From: an uncultured Muribaculaceae bacterium | GTDB taxonomy: Bacteria; Bacteroidota; Bacteroidia; Bacteroidales; Muribaculaceae | Direction of reading: 5' to 3' | Assembly (NCBI GenBank): GCA_947625935.1 | Contig: CANQQE010000002.1 | Location: 62,001-126,000 of the forward strand | Length of the DNA: 64,000 bases | Shown here: positions 1-8,158 of the stretch, piece by piece | How the letters are laid out: each line of letters opens with the position of its first letter | Numbering within the stretch: the stretch's first letter is position 1 | Position numbers and translations under genes: made by a program | Notes under the pieces: model-generated | Told to the model about the DNA's origin: nothing | The model's input: only the letters and a program-made list of their open reading frames with translations | The model's database searches: none

Positions 1-692
1 AGGAACGAAGGCAAAATCAACACACCCACCAAAAACCATATGACGAGGAAAAACGCCAGACGACTGATGCTGTAGAGCATTTCGCCGCCATCTACAGAAT
101 TGTTCATCGCCACCGACGACAGCACCACCATCATAATGACAGCAAACAGATCCTCGACAATAAGCACTCCGAAAACCAGTGCGGCAAACTTGCGCTGACG
201 CAGTCCTAAATCAGAGAAAGCCTTGATGATTATTGTCGTCGACGACATACCGATCATACCGCCGAGATACAGGCAGTTGATGTTGGAGAACCCCCACAGA
301 TGTCCCAAGATAAACGCCACAGTCACCATCCCTGTGAAGATTATCAGCGTCGTGACCACCGCCGAGCCGCCGACATTAAGCAACTTCTTGAAACTGAACT
401 CAAGACCGAGCGAAAAAAGCATGATGACGATGCCTATCTTCGCCCAAAAGTCGATGTTGGCCAACGTGCTGACCGACGGAAGATACTCGAAGTTGGGGCT
501 TGCGAGAAAACCGGCGACGATATAGCCCAGCACCACCGGCTGTTTTATCCATTTGAAAAGCAATGTGACCCCGGCCCCCATCAACAAGATGAAAGCCAAG
601 TCGGAAATCAGACCTTCCACATCCATTTCCGACACAGCCTCAGCAGTTTCCGCTATAGGCTGGACTGAAGCCAATATCGCAGATAAAATCAT
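1..692 (-). CDS. Kef-type cation:proton antiporter (CPA2), C-terminal part cut by window edge
   Basis: The reverse strand reads from an ATG at 690-692 through the window start with no stop, giving about 230 N-terminal residues. After a short hydrophobic start (MILSAILASVQPIAE) come successive membrane segments with the CPA2 signatures KQPVVLGYIVAGFL, LFSLGLEFSFKKL and GGMIGMSSTTIIIKAF, then VFGVLIVEDLFAVIMM. This is the membrane exchanger domain of KefB/KefC/GerN-type antiporters, which exchange K+ or Na+ for protons in the inner membrane. Any C-terminal TrkA/RCK domain would lie outside the window. The start is 5 bp after the stop of the upstream MgtC-like gene, so the two are probably cotranscribed. 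The substrate ion cannot be told from the sequence. Confidence 0.85.
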   Translation of the reverse strand, partial: MILSAILASVQPIAETAEAVSEMDVEGLISDLAFILLMGAGVTLLFKWIKQPVVLGYIVAGFLASPNFEYLPSVSTLANIDFWAKIGIVIMLFSLGLEFSFKKLLNVGGSAVVTTLIIFTGMVTVAFILGHLWGFSNINCLYLGGMIGMSSTTIIIKAFSDLGLRQRKFAALVFGVLIVEDLFAVIMMVVLSSVAMNNSVDGGEMLYSISRLAFFLVIWFLVGVLILPSF

Positions 693-697
693 CAGAA

Positions 698-1444
698 TTA
701 AATACTTACTTGATTACCCAATGAAATCGCTATAGTAGGATTCACCTCCCTCAATGACTCAAACAACGAAATATAGTCGGTATAGTCCTTGAGCAAAACT
801 ATCAGATTGAGCCGCGTCACCTGCTCTTGGTAGTCATACTCGACATAGACATTGGTCAACGAGACATGATAGCGAGCCAACACGGCGCGATAGTCATCAA
901 TCTTGCTAACTATCACACCGACTTTCAGCCTGATTATCCGCGACTCAGCCCCCACGCTCAGACGATGCTCTATGCGTTCAAGCTGTACTAATATAAACAG
1001 AATCAACGATGTCGCCACTATCGACAGAAAGTACATACCGACCCCGACAGCCATACCGATGGTAGCGACCATCCATATGCCGGCGGCTGTGGTCAACCCT
1101 CTGACCGAGCCTTTCATCTGCATGATAGCACCGGCACCAAGAAAACCGATGCCGGTAATAACCTGAGCCGCGATTCGGCCCGGGTCGCCGTTTTTGAGTC
1201 CGAGATATTCTTGAGGGACATAGATTGAGAGTATCATCGCAAGGGTGGCTCCCATCGATATCAAAGCAAACGTGCGCACTCCCGCCGACTGCCCCTTGCG
1301 TTTGCGCTCGAAACCGACCACGCTGCCGAGCAGCAGGCTCAGACCCAACTTGTAAATCGATGACAACGTATTGACCTCGACCGAGTTAATCGAGCTGTAA
1401 ATATAATCCCAATATTGGTATATAGTCGTCATCGCGGTGGTCAA
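698..1444 (-). CDS. MgtC/SapB family inner-membrane protein
   Basis: This 248-aa protein has the MgtC/SapB membrane domain: GFERKRKGQSAGVRT at 44-58, ITGIGFLGAGAI at 96-107 and GLTTAAGIW at 116-124. Hydrophobic segments cover about residues 30-155, and a soluble C-terminal part (about 165-248) has the alternating strand/helix look of an ACT-like domain. In pathogens MgtC inhibits the F1Fo ATP synthase and helps growth at low Mg2+. In commensals the family role is unclear, so no ion is assigned. It sits 26 bp after the coiled-coil gene and 5 bp before the antiporter gene, suggesting a three-gene envelope/ion-homeostasis operon. An alternative ATG lies four codons downstream. Confidence 0.85.
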   Translation of the reverse strand: MTTAMTTIYQYWDYIYSSINSVEVNTLSSIYKLGLSLLLGSVVGFERKRKGQSAGVRTFALISMGATLAMILSIYVPQEYLGLKNGDPGRIAAQVITGIGFLGAGAIMQMKGSVRGLTTAAGIWMVATIGMAVGVGMYFLSIVATSLILFILVQLERIEHRLSVGAESRIIRLKVGVIVSKIDDYRAVLARYHVSLTNVYVEYDYQEQVTRLNLIVLLKDYTDYISLFESLREVNPTIAISLGNQVSI

Positions 1445-1470
1445 CAGTTAACGTCACAGGAGCATGCGCT

Positions 1471-2385
1471 CTATTTCTTCATCGTGAATCGGCGCGAGGC
1501 AAGGCGGTAGTTGTCAGCGAAAAGTTCAACGGTGTAATCGCCGGGGGTCAGCGTGGTGTTGACATCCCAATAGATTTTCACGCCGGGAATCTCCTCACCC
1601 TGGTACTCCACGCTCTTGTGTGCCGTCGAAGCGAGCGAGCCGCCCTCAAAGCTGAATTTACCGCCACCGCCGAGAAGGTCGCCCTCGGGGTTGGTGATGC
1701 GCAGATATATGTTTTTCATACCCACGGGGGTCGAATTGTTCTGAGGGATTGTAAACGAAACCACCAACTGGCGCGCCTTGGTAATGTTCTTTTCCTTCTT
1801 GCCGTTTTTCTTTAAGGCAGTCAATGTCACGCCGGTGACATTGAGTTTTTCGGCGAGCGTCATCCGCTCACTCAGCACTTCGTTTTTGCGTGAGACATCC
1901 TCCACACGCGACGCGAGCTGTTCGTTTTGATTTTTTATCTGCTCATTTTCCATGCGCAGCCCCTCGTTCTCCCGACCGAGCGAGTCAATCTGAGCCACAT
2001 AGTGGCGCAATATCCCTTTAAGGGTGGATATTTCACCCTCAAGTTCCTTTATGCGTTTAGCACTCTTGTTTTTCTCGCTTTTCAACTCTTGCAAGAGTTT
2101 CTCGACCTTCTGCTTCGCAGCATTGTATTTAACGGTCAACGAGTCATTGGCGAGCATCTGGGTCTGATTCTCATACTGACGGAACTCGATGTCGAGAGCC
2201 TGGTACTCATTTGCGAGCTGAAGCTGCTCGTTGGTCAACTGAAGCTGCTCGTTGAGATTCTGCGCCTCGGCCAACTTGGCGTTTTTAGACGAAATCACCA
2301 TTACGACAGCCACAATCGCTACAATCAAGGCTACACCAAGACCGGCAATGATAGCAGGTGTGCGGCGTGATGAAGAATTGCTCAT
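1471..2385 (-). CDS. Membrane-anchored coiled-coil protein with C-terminal beta domain, function unknown
   Basis: This 304-aa protein has one membrane segment at about residues 11-32 (AIIAGLGVALIVAIVAVVMV). A long Glu/Gln/Asn/Lys-rich coiled coil follows at about 35-178, then a C-terminal domain of about 120 residues rich in predicted beta strands. A short N-terminus of Ser and Arg before the membrane helix suggests a cytoplasmic N-terminus with the coiled coil in the periplasm. Similar proteins are common in Bacteroidales as hypothetical proteins, and I cannot name a function. It is the first gene of the probable operon with the MgtC-like protein and the antiporter. A TAnnTTTG element lies about 50 bp upstream of its ATG. 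Confidence 0.7.
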   Translation of the reverse strand: MSNSSSRRTPAIIAGLGVALIVAIVAVVMVISSKNAKLAEAQNLNEQLQLTNEQLQLANEYQALDIEFRQYENQTQMLANDSLTVKYNAAKQKVEKLLQELKSEKNKSAKRIKELEGEISTLKGILRHYVAQIDSLGRENEGLRMENEQIKNQNEQLASRVEDVSRKNEVLSERMTLAEKLNVTGVTLTALKKNGKKEKNITKARQLVVSFTIPQNNSTPVGMKNIYLRITNPEGDLLGGGGKFSFEGGSLASTAHKSVEYQGEEIPGVKIYWDVNTTLTPGDYTVELFADNYRLASRRFTMKK

Positions 2386-2435
2386 ATTGTAGTTATTTTT
2401 TCGTTTGTTTTGTTTGATAAAATCAATTTACAATG

Positions 2436-2443
2436 CAAATATA
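2436..2443 (-). promoter_or_regulatory. Bacteroidetes -7 promoter element for the coiled-coil/mgtC/antiporter operon
   Basis: The reverse strand reads TATATTTG, an exact match to the Bacteroidetes -7 consensus TAnnTTTG. It lies 50 bp upstream of the ATG at 2385 in an A+T-rich gap. The element almost touches the stop codon of the upstream permease gene at 2451, and no separate terminator is seen between them. Confidence 0.55.
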
Positions 2444-2450
2444 ATCATAA

Positions 2451-3722
2451 TTAAAATAACTTCGACAATTCAAAGCACGCAAAAGTCATGGCGGCAAGCA
2501 CCAAACCTATCGCGGTTTCATAGGGAATCAGAGCCATACAGCGTTTAAACGTGAGATCCATTGTCCCGCCTGTGGCATGGAAAAACGTGCCGTGGGGCAG
2601 ATGGTCGAGCACCGTCGAAGCCGAGTTGATCATGGCCGCACCCCACACCGCAGACACCCCCGTGGCGAGAATAGAGGGAGCGAACGATGACGAGGCTATG
2701 GTCGCGCCTGCCGTCGTCGATGCAGTGGCGGCCGACATCAGTATTCCCGACAACGGAGCCATAAGAGTCTCGCCGAAGCTGCTTGCCGACAGCATACCGA
2801 CTATTATGTCGGTAATGGTAGATGCCTTTATAACCCCCGCTATGGTGCCCGTGCCAATCAACAAAATCGCCACGCCCACCATCTTTGACAGCCCGAACGC
2901 CACGCACTCAAGAGTCTCGCCGGTGCGACGCATAAAGCAAATTCCAATCAATCCGCCCGCAGGCAGCGCGATCAGTGGATCGACAACTATGCCGAACAGC
3001 GGGCGCAACGCAAGTAACACAATGGCAGCTACAGGCCCTATGACGCTGCTGAAAAGTGATGGCAGCCGGCGGTCGCTTATCTCAGGATCGACCGTCAGCG
3101 GGTCGACCGTCAGCAGTTCATCTTTCTTCCCGGAATAAATCCATTTAATGACGGTAACAGTGAATATCAGCCCGACGATGGCCGCCATGACATTGGCTCC
3201 CATCACCGACGACAAAGGGACATTGAAATTCTCGGCGCAGACAATCGTGTTGGGATTGGGCGATATAATGTTGCCGCACTTGCCGCCGCCTATCATCATC
3301 AACAGCAGTTTTGAGGCCGACACCCCATAGCGGCGATGGAGCGATATGGCCACCGGGGCGACAGTAATCACAGCTACGTCGATAAACACACCAACGGCGC
3401 ACAGAAGCATCGTAGACAACGCAAGGGCGAGGTACATTTTGTTGCGGCCAAGCCGAGATATAATAGCGTTGGAAATCGATTCGGCGGCACCGGTCTTAAT
3501 GAGTATGCCAGTCAAAACGCCCGCTGTCAGTATGCGTAAGATCGCGGGAGTGATGTTTTTGACGCCGTCGAACATGACATTGATGCTTTCGACGAGCGAC
3601 ATACCACCGCTGAGGCCTCCGACCACGGCACCGAGTATGAGGCTATATGCGATAGGTACTTTCTTTATAATCAAATATATAGATAGAGCGAGTCCAATCA
3701 ATACACCTATGGCAGACATCAT
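2451..3722 (-). CDS. GntP-family permease, probable D-glycerate or gluconate importer
   Basis: This 423-aa polytopic inner-membrane protein has about 12 hydrophobic segments. Features of the GntP family (gluconate:H+ symporters and relatives) include ILRILTAGVLTGILIKTGAAE near residue 65, a conserved GGGKCGNIISPNPNTI loop near 145, and ASTTAGATIASSSFAP near 335. The family imports sugar acids such as gluconate, glycerate or fructuronate with protons. The gene lies 12 bp after a glycerate 2-kinase gene, so D-glycerate is the most likely substrate. This is inferred from context only. Length and topology are normal and the frame is intact. Confidence 0.85.
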   Translation of the reverse strand: MMSAIGVLIGLALSIYLIIKKVPIAYSLILGAVVGGLSGGMSLVESINVMFDGVKNITPAILRILTAGVLTGILIKTGAAESISNAIISRLGRNKMYLALALSTMLLCAVGVFIDVAVITVAPVAISLHRRYGVSASKLLLMMIGGGKCGNIISPNPNTIVCAENFNVPLSSVMGANVMAAIVGLIFTVTVIKWIYSGKKDELLTVDPLTVDPEISDRRLPSLFSSVIGPVAAIVLLALRPLFGIVVDPLIALPAGGLIGICFMRRTGETLECVAFGLSKMVGVAILLIGTGTIAGVIKASTITDIIVGMLSASSFGETLMAPLSGILMSAATASTTAGATIASSSFAPSILATGVSAVWGAAMINSASTVLDHLPHGTFFHATGGTMDLTFKRCMALIPYETAIGLVLAAMTFACFELSKLF

Positions 3723-3734
3723 AAAGCAAAGCGG

Positions 3735-4886
3735 TTAATGTGTTAACGAATCATAAAAATTGGCTATAGACGCGGTAATCGCTGTGACATTTTCTGCGGC
3801 TTCTCGGCTCGACATCGCTTTATCAAGGGGTACCACTCGGCGCAAGATGGGGAAAACGCCCGCGAAACCTCCCTTCAGCAGACTGACGGGGTCAGCCACC
3901 ATTCCGGCTATCGCGACTGTCGGCACACCCGCGGCGGCGGCGCGTCGGCACACCCCCAGCGGGAGTTTTCCGAACAGTGTCTGGCTGTCGATGCGTCCTT
4001 CTCCCGTTATGACGAGCGAGGCTCCCTGAACCGCGCGGTCGAAACCGACAAGGTCGAGCACGGCATCGACTCCGGGTTTCAACTCGCTATTGAAGAAGGC
4101 GAGAAACGCCTCTCCAAGGCCACCGGCCGCACCGGCGCCGGGACTGTCGGCGACATCACGCCCGGTCGTAACATGAACCACATCGGCGTAACGGCGCAAT
4201 GCCTTGTCGAGCGACTCGACCATCTCGGGCGACGCACCTTTCTGGGGGCCGAACACGCGGGCCGCGCCATCGGGCCCGTACAACGGATTGGTAACATCGC
4301 TTATTATGGTGAACCGGCACCGGGTCACATGGGTCATGGCGCGGGAGCTATCAATCGAGGCGAGCGACAGCAACGCTCCTCCTCCGGGGGGTAGCTCACG
4401 CCCTTCCCTGTCGAGGAAACGGAACCCCAGAGCCGTCAACATTCCGCTGCCGCCATCGCAGGTGGCACTCCCGCCGATGCCTATCACAAAGCTGCGGCAG
4501 CCCCGGCGATAGGCGTCGACAATCATCTGCCCTGTTCCGACGGTGGTGGTCACCATCGGGTCGCGCTCACTGTCAGTGAGCAGTGTCAGACCGCTCGCCG
4601 AGGCCATGTCGATCAGCGCGGTCATCCCCGCGGGGGTGCCGACCACGCCGTAAGCCGCCTTGACGGGGCGACCCAAGGGGTCGTCTACCTCACAGCTCAC
4701 CCACTCGCCGCCGAGTGAGCGGACCATTGTGTCGGCTGTGCCCTCGCCGCCGTCGGCTACGGCAAGCTGCACTACGTCGGCCGAAGGCAGCACTTCGTTT
4801 ATACCGGCGGCAGCGGCGGCAGCCACTTCGGCCGATGTCAGCGACCCTTTGAAAGAATCGGATGCGATTACAATCTTGATAGCCAT
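3735..4886 (-). CDS. glxK: Glycerate 2-kinase (GlxK/GarK family)
   Basis: This 383-aa enzyme of the bacterial glycerate kinase family phosphorylates D-glycerate with ATP to 2-phosphoglycerate, feeding lower glycolysis. It starts with the family signature IVIASDSFKGSLTS at 5-18. It carries ADGGEGTADTM at 44-54 and the glycine-rich GIGGSATCDGGSG at 136-148, plus ITGEGRIDSQT in the C-terminal half. The length is typical. The permease gene follows after 12 bp, so uptake and phosphorylation appear to be one operon. No clear TAnnTTTG box was found upstream. The gene is divergent from the ferredoxin gene. Confidence 0.92.
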   Translation of the reverse strand: MAIKIVIASDSFKGSLTSAEVAAAAAAGINEVLPSADVVQLAVADGGEGTADTMVRSLGGEWVSCEVDDPLGRPVKAAYGVVGTPAGMTALIDMASASGLTLLTDSERDPMVTTTVGTGQMIVDAYRRGCRSFVIGIGGSATCDGGSGMLTALGFRFLDREGRELPPGGGALLSLASIDSSRAMTHVTRCRFTIISDVTNPLYGPDGAARVFGPQKGASPEMVESLDKALRRYADVVHVTTGRDVADSPGAGAAGGLGEAFLAFFNSELKPGVDAVLDLVGFDRAVQGASLVITGEGRIDSQTLFGKLPLGVCRRAAAAGVPTVAIAGMVADPVSLLKGGFAGVFPILRRVVPLDKAMSSREAAENVTAITASIANFYDSLTH

Positions 4887-5012
4887 CAGGAATTATCTGA
4901 AACGGTTAAACATTCTGCGACCAACAAGCGGATGGGGAGACCCGATAGAAGCAGAGATTAATTTTTTCGATAAAATCAGGGGGTAAAATTAGTGTAATTC
5001 CGCGGAAAGATT

Positions 5013-5020
5013 TACTTTTG
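5013..5020 (+). promoter_or_regulatory. -7 promoter element for the ferredoxin gene
   Basis: TACTTTTG matches TAnnTTTG and lies 50 bp before the ferredoxin ATG. The 184-bp divergent gap between glycerate kinase and ferredoxin holds no other feature I can support. Confidence 0.55.
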
Positions 5021-5070
5021 TGGCGTAAAACAATTCACAAAGTTCGTATAATATCTAAATTTTATCAATC

Positions 5071-5241
5071 ATGGCTTACGTAATCACTGATAAATGTGTG
5101 GCTTGCGGTACCTGTCTGCCCGTTTGCCCCGTTGAAGCAATCTCAGAAGGCGACATCTACCACATCGATCCCGACACTTGCATCGAGTGCGGCTCATGCG
5201 CTGAGGTTTGCCCCAGCGAGGCTATCATTCCGGGCGAATAA
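5071..5241 (+). CDS. Small 2[4Fe-4S] ferredoxin
   Basis: This complete 56-aa protein has two classical [4Fe-4S] binding motifs, CVACGTCLPVCP at 9-20 and CIECGSCAEVCP at 37-48. Each has the CxxCxxCxxxCP spacing of clostridial-type ferredoxins. It is a soluble low-potential electron carrier, probably serving pyruvate:ferredoxin oxidoreductase, hydrogenase or Rnf-type reactions in an anaerobe. Length, motif spacing and frame are normal. It stands alone: a promoter element lies 50 bp upstream and a strong hairpin terminator 56 bp downstream. Such short ferredoxins are usual in Bacteroidales. Confidence 0.95.
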   Translation: MAYVITDKCVACGTCLPVCPVEAISEGDIYHIDPDTCIECGSCAEVCPSEAIIPGE

Positions 5242-5296
5242 TCATCAGCCCGGGGATGACACCTCTGCGTCACGCATTTTAACCGAAACTATTTCT

Positions 5297-5338
5297 ATGC
5301 CGTCTGTTCCGCTGCGAATCAGGCGGCATCGGTTTTTT
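5297..5338 (+). terminator. Rho-independent terminator after ferredoxin
   Basis: ATGCCGTCTG (5297-5306) pairs with CAGGCGGCAT (5320-5329) with one G-U type mismatch, a 13-nt loop, and a run of six T at 5333-5338. Confidence 0.8.
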
Positions 5339-5346
5339 AGTGGTGC

Positions 5347-5370
5347 GGGGCTATCGCGCATATAGGCGGC
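5347..5370 (+). repeat. Partial copy of the intergenic repeat found at 18.1-18.3 kb
   Basis: The 24 bases here differ at one position in the core (CTATCGCGCATATAGGCGGC against CTATAGCGCATATAGGCGGC) from the start of both 109-bp tandem units at 18108 and 18217. It lies between the ferredoxin terminator and the promoter of the TPR sensor gene. The two sites thus sit close to the two ends of the RiPP-type region. Confidence 0.6.
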
Positions 5371-5422
5371 GGTGTGTCAAAACTATCGCCGGTCGGTGGG
5401 GTGGATTGTCGGCGATAATCGC

Positions 5423-5430
5423 TATCTTTG
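5423..5430 (+). promoter_or_regulatory. -7 promoter element for the TPR sensor gene
   Basis: TATCTTTG matches TAnnTTTG exactly and ends 31 bp before the ATG at 5462. Confidence 0.6.
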
Positions 5431-5461
5431 CGGTGACAATCGTTTACGCACATTCTGACCG

Positions 5462-7102
5462 ATGAAGAAATTTCACGCATTCATATTGCCGACACTGCTG
5501 TTGTTGCTCTCGCTTGCCGCCTCGTGCGCCGGCGACCGGCGCACCGACGCCGCCCTGGCCCGCGCCGAGGCCGCGATGCAGTCGGCTCCCGACTCAGCAC
5601 TCGCGATTCTCGACTCCATCGACCCTGCAGCCATCAACGGGCGGCGACGAGCCCTCCACGCCCTGCTCCTCTCCCAGGCTTTGGACAAGAACTACATCGA
5701 CACCGACAACGACTCGCTGATCAACATAGCCGTCGACTACTATGCCGACACCGACGATGACCCGCGCCGGCTGATGCTCGCGCGCTATTACCGCGGGCGC
5801 ATACTTCTCAACGCCGGACGATACGCCGAAGCCCTCGTCTCGCTGCTTGAGGCCGAAACCATAGGCAAACGGATCGGCGACGACTACAATCTCGGACTAA
5901 TCTACCGCAACATATCACGAATCTATTTGGACATACTGAACGGACCCGAAAGCATCAGATACGCCAAACTCTCACTGCGGCACTTCACGAAAACCGGCCT
6001 CACAAACTACATACAATACGCCTACTATGAACTGGGGTTAGCGTATAATGATGCGGAATTTTATGACAGCAGTATTGTGATCTGTGACTCGGTCGTCAAA
6101 TTTGCAAGAGCCAGCGGTGAGAAACCGTTATTGCACACTTCGCTTGGAGTTCTTGCCATGTCAAATGTCGCAACAGGCAACCACAGGAAAGCGATACAAA
6201 TCTACAACGAATTGGAATCATTGCAGATCAAACCTCTAACCACAGATGAGTTATATTGCCGCGGGAGATGTTACCGGGCTGTTAACGACATCAATGGATT
6301 GATTAGATGCCGGAATCTGATACAAGAGTGTGATTCATCAGACAAATCCTTAGGATATGAAACAAGCGAGTCGTTGGGCGATTACAAGAAGGCTCTTGAA
6401 TATCTCTCATGGGACATAGAGAATCAAAACAAGTCAATCGAAAAAATAAACTCCCAGACAGTGACACAAACGTGCAATCTATATTACGAAGACATACAAG
6501 AATCTAAAAACAACCAGATAAAAGTCCAGCGGAGATACACGCTGGTCGTTATCTCTTTTTCTATCATAACGATAGCTCTGTTAGTATATGCGCTTATCGT
6601 AACACTTAAAAACAAGCGACAAAAAATCGAGAGTCTGATGAATGTCGCCGCCGACTTGGAATACAACCTGTCACGGCAAGCATCAGAAGGGACGGAAATG
6701 GCTGATTTTATGCGTCAAAGGCTAAACGCACTAAACGAACTGAGTCAGGCATACTATGAATCAGCGGCTATACAAAAAGGAAGCCTGCTTCATAAGAAGC
6801 TCAAGGAGCAAATTGAATCAATCAGAAACGATTCAGGGACTATATCACAATTCGAAAAATTAGCCGACTCCACAAACGGCAACATCATTTCAGACTTCAA
6901 TAATGCGTTTGATGACATGGCAGTACAATACAAACGAGTGTTTCTATATGTTGTCATTGGATTTTCTGATCAAACCATATCCGTGCTATTGGATGAACGC
7001 ATTACCAATGTCTATAATCGCAAGTCAAGAATAAAAGCGAAAATAAAGGAATCGGATTATCCCGAAAAAGATCGTTTTCTCAAAGTTTTAACAAAAAAAT
7101 AG
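5462..7102 (+). CDS. TPR lipoprotein with membrane segment and degenerate C-terminal HTH (probable transmembrane sensor-regulator)
   Basis: This 546-aa protein begins with a lipoprotein-type signal (LSLAASC, Cys22). Helical tetratricopeptide-like repeats follow through about residue 340, with one transmembrane helix at about 358-382 and a short coiled coil after it. The C-terminal segment (about 490-546) resembles the degenerate LuxR-like helix-turn-helix ends of Bacteroidetes sensor proteins (FLYVVIGFSDQTISVLL, then NRKSRIKAKIKES). The plan suggests envelope sensing coupled to a cytoplasmic output, but direct DNA binding is unproven. It lies upstream of the DUF3244 gene and the RiPP pair and may regulate them. 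The first third is G+C-rich like its neighbours, while the rest becomes clearly A+T-rich, hinting at a mosaic gene. Confidence 0.7.
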   Translation: MKKFHAFILPTLLLLLSLAASCAGDRRTDAALARAEAAMQSAPDSALAILDSIDPAAINGRRRALHALLLSQALDKNYIDTDNDSLINIAVDYYADTDDDPRRLMLARYYRGRILLNAGRYAEALVSLLEAETIGKRIGDDYNLGLIYRNISRIYLDILNGPESIRYAKLSLRHFTKTGLTNYIQYAYYELGLAYNDAEFYDSSIVICDSVVKFARASGEKPLLHTSLGVLAMSNVATGNHRKAIQIYNELESLQIKPLTTDELYCRGRCYRAVNDINGLIRCRNLIQECDSSDKSLGYETSESLGDYKKALEYLSWDIENQNKSIEKINSQTVTQTCNLYYEDIQESKNNQIKVQRRYTLVVISFSIITIALLVYALIVTLKNKRQKIESLMNVAADLEYNLSRQASEGTEMADFMRQRLNALNELSQAYYESAAIQKGSLLHKKLKEQIESIRNDSGTISQFEKLADSTNGNIISDFNNAFDDMAVQYKRVFLYVVIGFSDQTISVLLDERITNVYNRKSRIKAKIKESDYPEKDRFLKVLTKK

Positions 7103-7320
7103 CTCAAATTAATCAGTTCAGCACATATATCCCTATAAATCAGAAACTTAACAGATACAACGAAATAACAGGCTCATATACAGTAAATTACAGAACAGAT
7201 TCATTATTGATAGATTATTGTCATTTTGCATCGATATAAGTTACTATATATCAATCACATACAAACACATTGATAGAAATGTTTTTTATCTGATATTGAT
7301 GGTTCTGTCTTCATAATCAG

Positions 7321-7328
7321 TAATTTTG
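7321..7328 (+). promoter_or_regulatory. -7 promoter element for the DUF3244-like/RiPP genes
   Basis: TAATTTTG matches TAnnTTTG and ends 24 bp before the ATG at 7353. The surrounding 250-bp gap (7103-7352) is strongly A+T-rich and holds no other clear signal. No equally good box is seen between 7734 and 7838, so this promoter may also serve the peptide precursor. Confidence 0.55.
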
Positions 7329-7352
7329 TATTGAATTTTAACCGCAAATATC

Positions 7353-7733
7353 ATGAATAAAGTAATAAAATTATTAACTGTGTTTATATCCGTATGGGCT
7401 ATAAGCCTGTCGTTGCCCGCAACCGCACAAACAACAAACAGAGATCAAAAAATAAAGCTAAGATATTCAGGTAGCACAAGCCCATCGGCTCCGCGAGTAC
7501 CGAGCGACTACGAACTGTCATGCCTGTATGAGGACGGTGAGCTTTACTTCTCGTTTCCCGAAGGGGCAATGTCGATGAGCGTCGTGGTGCGCAACGAGGA
7601 AAGCGGTGCAACCAACCAAGCCATCATCTACTCCGAAACCCAAGGAGTGGCACTCCCCGGCACCGCGAACACCTACTTCATCGATTGCTGTACCGATCAT
7701 GGAATAGCTTTTACCGGCTACCTGACTTTCTAA
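7353..7733 (+). CDS. Small secreted DUF3244-like protein
   Basis: This 126-aa protein has a signal peptide (MNKVIKLLTVFISVWAISLS, cleavage likely after PATAQ). A single beta-rich domain follows, with the pattern of DUF3244: YELSCLYEDGELYFSF, then VVVRNEESGAT and a final TYFIDCCTDHGIAFTGYLTF. DUF3244 proteins are short secreted or surface proteins of Bacteroidales with no established function. Two adjacent Cys near the C-terminus are visible. The gene is 250 bp after the TPR sensor and 105 bp before the RiPP precursor. Such proteins often sit next to TPR/HTH sensor genes, so it could be a sensed or sensor-associated partner, but this is inference. Confidence 0.65.
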   Translation: MNKVIKLLTVFISVWAISLSLPATAQTTNRDQKIKLRYSGSTSPSAPRVPSDYELSCLYEDGELYFSFPEGAMSMSVVVRNEESGATNQAIIYSETQGVALPGTANTYFIDCCTDHGIAFTGYLTF

Positions 7734-7838
7734 GAAACGTTTAGACTCGAGAAAAATCATTATATAATGTCATTGGGCATCACAATGTAAAACACGATGC
7801 AAAACTAAATTCAATTATTAACAAAAAATTTCATTAGT

Positions 7839-8075
7839 ATGGAAGACGACAAATTTAGCCCACTGACTGTGGATGAATCAGGTAAACTCCATGGCGGTTT
7901 CTCTGCAAAAAGTATCAAACCTGTTGAATGGAATGGGAACAAGAACATCAACTGTTTGGGAAATGGAGAAGGTGATACCAATACAAATTGTACAGGTAGG
8001 TGCAAAGCTTGTGGTGAGATTGAACCCCCAATAAACCCTAAGCCCAATCCTGAGGATGTCCCAATAGAAGGATAG
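7839..8075 (+). CDS. Candidate radical-SAM-modified RiPP precursor peptide
   Basis: This 78-aa peptide has a short acidic leader (MEDDKFSPLTVDESGKLHGG) ending in Gly19-Gly20. The core is rich in Asn, Gly and Cys, with C39, C51, C55 and C58 (the last three as CTGRCKAC). An acidic, Pro-rich tail follows (EPPINPKPNPEDVP). No signal peptide or membrane helix is present. The KL-x-GGF pattern resembles Bacteroidales natural-product precursors of the GG-leader type, but I cannot assign a named family. The radical SAM/SPASM gene follows after 83 bp, which is the main evidence. A perfect hairpin lies in that gap. Cys in the core would suit thioether (sactipeptide-type) crosslinks. Base composition is A+T-rich compared with the flanking barrels. 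Confidence 0.7.
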   Translation: MEDDKFSPLTVDESGKLHGGFSAKSIKPVEWNGNKNINCLGNGEGDTNTNCTGRCKACGEIEPPINPKPNPEDVPIEG

Positions 8076-8086
8076 TCAAACCAAGC

Positions 8087-8122
8087 GTGCTGCGATTGCT
8101 GAGATCACAGCAATCGCAGCAC
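8087..8122 (+). terminator. Perfect 15-bp hairpin between precursor and maturase (attenuator-like)
   Basis: GTGCTGCGATTGCTG (8087-8101) is the exact reverse complement of CAGCAATCGCAGCAC (8108-8122), around a 6-nt loop. The T-tract is weak (TCTT), so partial termination or 3-prime-end protection of the precursor mRNA fits better than complete termination. Such a stem would let the peptide be made in excess over its maturase. Confidence 0.75.
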
Positions 8123-8158
8123 TCTTAATTCCATCATATATTCTATTTTCAATGTGTC

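Noticed and set aside
7839-8075. Ordinary small hypothetical protein rather than a RiPP precursor
   Set aside because: The GG-ended leader, clustered Cys and immediate radical SAM/SPASM neighbour fit a precursor better, though this is not proven.
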